Assembly: GCA_049999805.1 (NCBI GenBank)
Contig: JBNGIO010003696.1
Coordinates: forward strand, 1 to 34,978
From: Folioceros fuciformis
Taxonomy: Eukaryota > Anthocerotophyta > Anthocerotopsida > Anthocerotales
Direction of reading: 5' to 3'
Length of the DNA stretch: 34,978 nucleotides
A model generated the notes under the pieces. That model worked only from the letters and a program-made list of their open reading frames with translations, was not told the DNA's origin and ran no database searches. The first letter of the stretch is position 1; each line of letters opens with the position of its first letter. Both the position numbers and the translations under genes were made by a program. Below are positions 31,908 through 34,978 of this stretch, one piece after another.

Positions 31908-34480
31908 ATGAGGCTGTCGCGTCTTCCAGCTCTCTGTCTGCGCCGCGTTGCTGCTTCTGCTTCCGAGCCCTGGTCGGCTGGAGCTGCTCTCTGTCACACG
32001 CGCTCTGCTGAGACAAGCGGGAGACAGGAAGCGGAGGCCGCCTCTCTGCGAAATGCTGCTGGTAGCAACGCGCGCCTATCCCTGGTTAGACTGATGAGGC
32101 GGCAGAGGCTCTGACTATTTCCGAATTGAATGAAGGCTCTCAGAGACGAAGACTGGAGCATGTACGTAGACGGAACAAGGATTTGAGCTCTAAACAGTCC
32201 GGTATGTATCTTAGGTTACAATGTCATGTACCTTGTTGCTACTGTGGATTGGAAAATGAGGAGCAGAGAAATGTGTTTTCCATGCAGAGTGGAGAGATGA
32301 TGAAGCGCAGCAACTAGAGGGTCAGGACGCCTCCGACAGTATGATGGATCATCGTCAGATGCAGCTTGTTTTCCTAGGGACTTCAGCATCTACGCCAACA
32401 ATTACTAGGAACACTTCATGCATAGCTCTGAGACTTTGTAAGCGCACAAGCTGTCCCTTCTATTTGGAGCTCTCTTGTTTGTTTTGCTGGTAGCTGATGA
32501 GTGTGTCCTGTTCCCACAGACGGAACAATATTTCTGTTCGATTGTGGCGAGGGTGTCCAGCGGCAGCTGCAAAGGACTCCCTTCCGGCAGACCACGATTG
32601 ACAATGTGTTCATCACTCACATGCATGGTGACCATGTATCCTCGGTTGAATCCGTGATATGTTTCTTACATTTCATTTAGTTTTAGTTTCTTTCGTTTTC
32701 CCCTTGACAGTTTGGTACCAGATATTTGGCCTTCCAGGTTTGCATCTGATTATGCATCCATTTGACACATGTATCTCGTGCCAACTTGGTGTATGTCCCT
32801 TTTGCAAGGGGGTTGCTTGGGTATTAGCTCGAAATGGGTGGCTTGTACTTGAACTTTTCTTTCTTGTTGGATGTTTGTAGCAAGGCCTTCTCTGTAGTTT
32901 AGGAATGTTATCTCCACCAACCAAGAAGCCAGTGAATATTTTTGGACCTGTTGGTCTGCGGGAGTGGATACGAACCACGTTGAAGACATGCCAGGCCCGC
33001 ATGTTTCCCAAATACGTGGTTCATGAGCTTGTGTTGAAGGAGGTAGGCGCAGCATTTCAAACGCTGGGTAGCATTGTATTTGTCGGTTGTTAAGGATACA
33101 AGAATGCGAATAATTTCAAGCCAATGGTATTGCTTTCGTTCAGGGTAGGTCTTTCAAGAGGGCAGCAACTCGAAACTTAGCAGGCGATAGACATGAAGAT
33201 GAACTGCCTGGCGAAGACATTTTATCATCAAAGGATGGTCTCTGGCATGTGTACGTCTCCCACAAGTATTTTGTCCAATCCATTGGTGATATGAGTTTGC
33301 CCGCGCAGCAATGTCTATCTGGTTAATATGCAGGCATAAAGACGATCGGTACACTGTTAAAGCTGGACTTCTAGCTCATACCATTCCTTGTTGGGGTTAT
33401 GTTGTGGAGGAGCGTTCTCGTCCAGGCAGGTACATGTAGGGAAACGGAGTACATTCCATGCAAGGGTGTCTCTGCTTCGTATGCATTGTTGCTGAAAGAC
33501 CTATACTTGTCTTTTCCAGGTTCTCAGTGGAGCGAGCCGTCAAAGCTGGAGTCAGGCCCGGACCCATGTTCAGTCAACTACAGAATGGTCATGCTGTTAC
33601 ACTAGGCAACGGCAAAGTGGTATGTACTCAGCTTAAGACCCGAGCAGCAGAGAGGTCTTGATTTTCTGGACAAGGGCGTCTCCTCATGCATCCTCACACG
33701 CTTCATAGGTCAAACCATCGGATGTTCTGGGAGAAACAAGGAGAGGCCGGAAAGTAGGTAAATGCCATTCACAGTTTCCCAGTGCATGATTCTCGTCAAT
33801 GATGCATTACAATTCTACCACTTATCTTTTGCATACAGTGATATTGGGAGACACATGTGACTCGAGGTCTCTCATAAATGCCGCCAGAAGAGCGGATGTT
33901 CTAGTCCATGAAGCTACCTTGACCGAGCAGGATGCAGCTGAAGCCAAAACACGTGGGCACTCGACAGCAAGTTATCTGCGCTACTGCTCTCCCCCTGCTT
34001 TTTATCACTAGCTGTGTCCTAACTGTGAGACGTTATTGCTGAACTATATTTAGCGGGGGCTTTCCACTTTGCTGATCTCTCCTCCCACATGATCTGCAAC
34101 ATGTGCAGCTATGGCTGGAGAGTTTGCAAAAGCCGTGGATGCCGATAAGTTGGTGTTGACTCATTTCAGTGGCAAACTGGAGGGTGCTCTTCATGGCGTC
34201 AGTGTAAGACCGCACTTGGAAATGTCGTCTTTTGAAACACACATGGACCTGGGTATGGACTTACCCACCTTCACGGTGACCATCGCTCCCTTTTCTGCAG
34301 GAAAGAGGTGCTGGCACTGTGCAGGACCTGGTTCTTGCAGCAAAATGTGCATTCGGCAAAGAGGTTCTCGCTGCAAGGGATCTGTTCGCCTTGACTGTAC
34401 ACGCAACGGACGAACCTGCAAATACCGGAGCCTTTGTAGCTATGGACAACAGCATTCCACCATTGGTGGCTGCAGCCTGA
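31908..34480 (+). CDS. tRNase Z (tRNA 3'-end endonuclease), probably organellar
   Basis: Metallo-beta-lactamase-fold nuclease that removes 3' trailers from pre-tRNAs. Thirteen exons: 31908-32061, 32106-32201, 32288-32437, 32520-32635, 32722-32737, 32885-33042, 33144-33250, 33334-33429, 33520-33619, 33709-33757, 33839-33970, 34109-34203, 34301-34480; 482 aa. Landmarks: FLGTSASTPTITRN, LFDCGEGVQRQ, the zinc-binding HMHGDH (residues 167-172), IFGLPGLLCS, IPCWGYVVEERSRPGRF, LGDTCDS, VHEATL, GHSTAS and LTHFS. This is the short (one-domain) core. Its length comes from an Arg/Ala-rich N-terminal targeting region (MRLSRLPALCLRRVAASASE), a charged linker before the core, an internal insert (KRAATRNLAGDRHEDELPG) and a C-terminal tail of ~60 residues. 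It may correspond to plastid TRZ2 or a mitochondrial form. Intron 1 is only 44 nt. Exon 5 is a 16-nt microexon; the intron before it has U12-like signals. Confidence 0.88.
32636..32721 (+). other. Candidate U12-type intron in tRNase Z (intron 4)
   Basis: 86-nt intron beginning GTATCCTCG, identical to the U12 donor consensus over the first seven bases. It contains CCCCTTGAC, matching TTCCTTRAC at seven of nine positions, with the branch A 14 nt before the acceptor. It separates HMHGDH from a 16-nt microexon encoding IFGLP plus one base of the next Gly. The donor is less perfect than in WDR91, so this is a candidate only. Confidence 0.55.
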
Positions 34481-34978
34481 CAGAAGGATTGACTTACAGC
34501 TCTCCCTCCTCATGGGAATAGTTGGGGTGTGTTCGCCTATTCACATTGGAGTCGTCCAGGCAAGATGGGTGCGTTTGAGAGTTACTTTTATGCTTTCTAC
34601 ATTAAGTAGGAGGAGGAGCAGCCATCAGTGTGGTATACTTCAAAAGACGAGCGTCCCGTACCTTCCCGAGCACAAGCATAAGTGTACGCAAGCAGGATAT
34701 TCAATTCCTTGTACTCTGATTCTCTATGGGGTGTGTAATAGTGTTGTTCACCATTTCCGCGGTGCAGGTGGGAATTCCATCTCTGCGAAGTTTTTGAACG
34801 GAGCTCTGCTGGAAGAAAACCCCTCCTTAAAAACAGTTGCCTTGTTTGGTAGTTGGCGAGTTGGCCTTAGCTGCCTTCTTGGGTAGTTGACCCTCGTAGT
34901 GTCCCGTTTTTCAGTCAAGGCTCTCCTTCCTGAAACCTTCGGTTCGGGGTTGAGGGGGCTGAGGCTTTCGTTTTGCCC
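34481..34978. other. 3' flank of tRNase Z, nothing recognised
   Basis: About 500 bp after the tRNase Z stop. It contains open frames of up to 124 codons on the plus strand without any motif I know. It is presumably 3' UTR and intergenic sequence, possibly with the beginning of the next gene cut off by the window end. Confidence 0.5.

Overview
The window is nuclear DNA of a gene-dense, intron-rich green eukaryote. Most introns are about 45-180 nt with GT-AG ends, and almost every acceptor reads CAG. I read it as a streptophyte, most likely a charophyte alga or an early-diverging land plant with swimming cells. It carries a plastid RNA-polymerase-associated protein of the pTAC6/PAP8 type and several plastid- or mitochondrion-targeted proteins, as plants do. 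It also carries CCDC146, a motile-cilium/centriole coiled-coil protein absent from lineages without flagella. I cannot name the species.

Layout: 1-638 is GC-rich unassigned sequence, followed by a 100-base N gap (639-738). A full-size ABCB transporter (+, 795-5659) runs out of the gap, so its start codon is missing. 5660-8091 holds no gene; from about 6200 it is AT-rich and contains a chain of nested tandem duplications. A WDR91-type endosomal WD40 protein (-, 8092-11522) and a pfkB sugar kinase (+, 12375-15047) are divergent. Then come PAP8/pTAC6 (-, 15274-16767) and the molybdenum cofactor enzyme CNX2/MoaA (+, 16900-18533), divergent with only 132 bp between start codons. CCDC146 (+, 18986-23810) is convergent with CRIPT (-, 24037-24599). 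CRIPT is divergent from a small plastid-type membrane protein (+, 24992-25451). The CAF-1 large subunit FAS1 (-, 25668-28100) has no introns and is divergent from an OB-fold/zinc-ribbon protein (+, 28309-31692). An organelle-type tRNase Z (+, 31908-34480) closes the window.

Exon models were built by hand: I joined ORF segments at splice sites that keep the reading frame and restore known family motifs. Every exon set listed sums to a whole number of codons.

The most interesting signal is at the RNA-processing level. The WDR91 gene contains two introns with U12-type (minor spliceosome) signatures. One has AT-AC ends with an exact ATATCCTT donor; the other has GTATCCTT plus a CCTTAAC branch site. 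A third candidate splits the catalytic HxHxDH motif from a 16-nt microexon in tRNase Z. CRIPT, reported as a component of the human activated minor spliceosome, lies in the same window. Other points of note are a 126-bp in-frame exon-intron duplication in the kinase, an AT-rich island inside CCDC146, the intronless FAS1, and an E2F-like site in the FAS1/OB-fold divergent promoter. There is no operon-like pathway cluster; the genes look like ordinary unrelated neighbours, some sharing bidirectional promoters.
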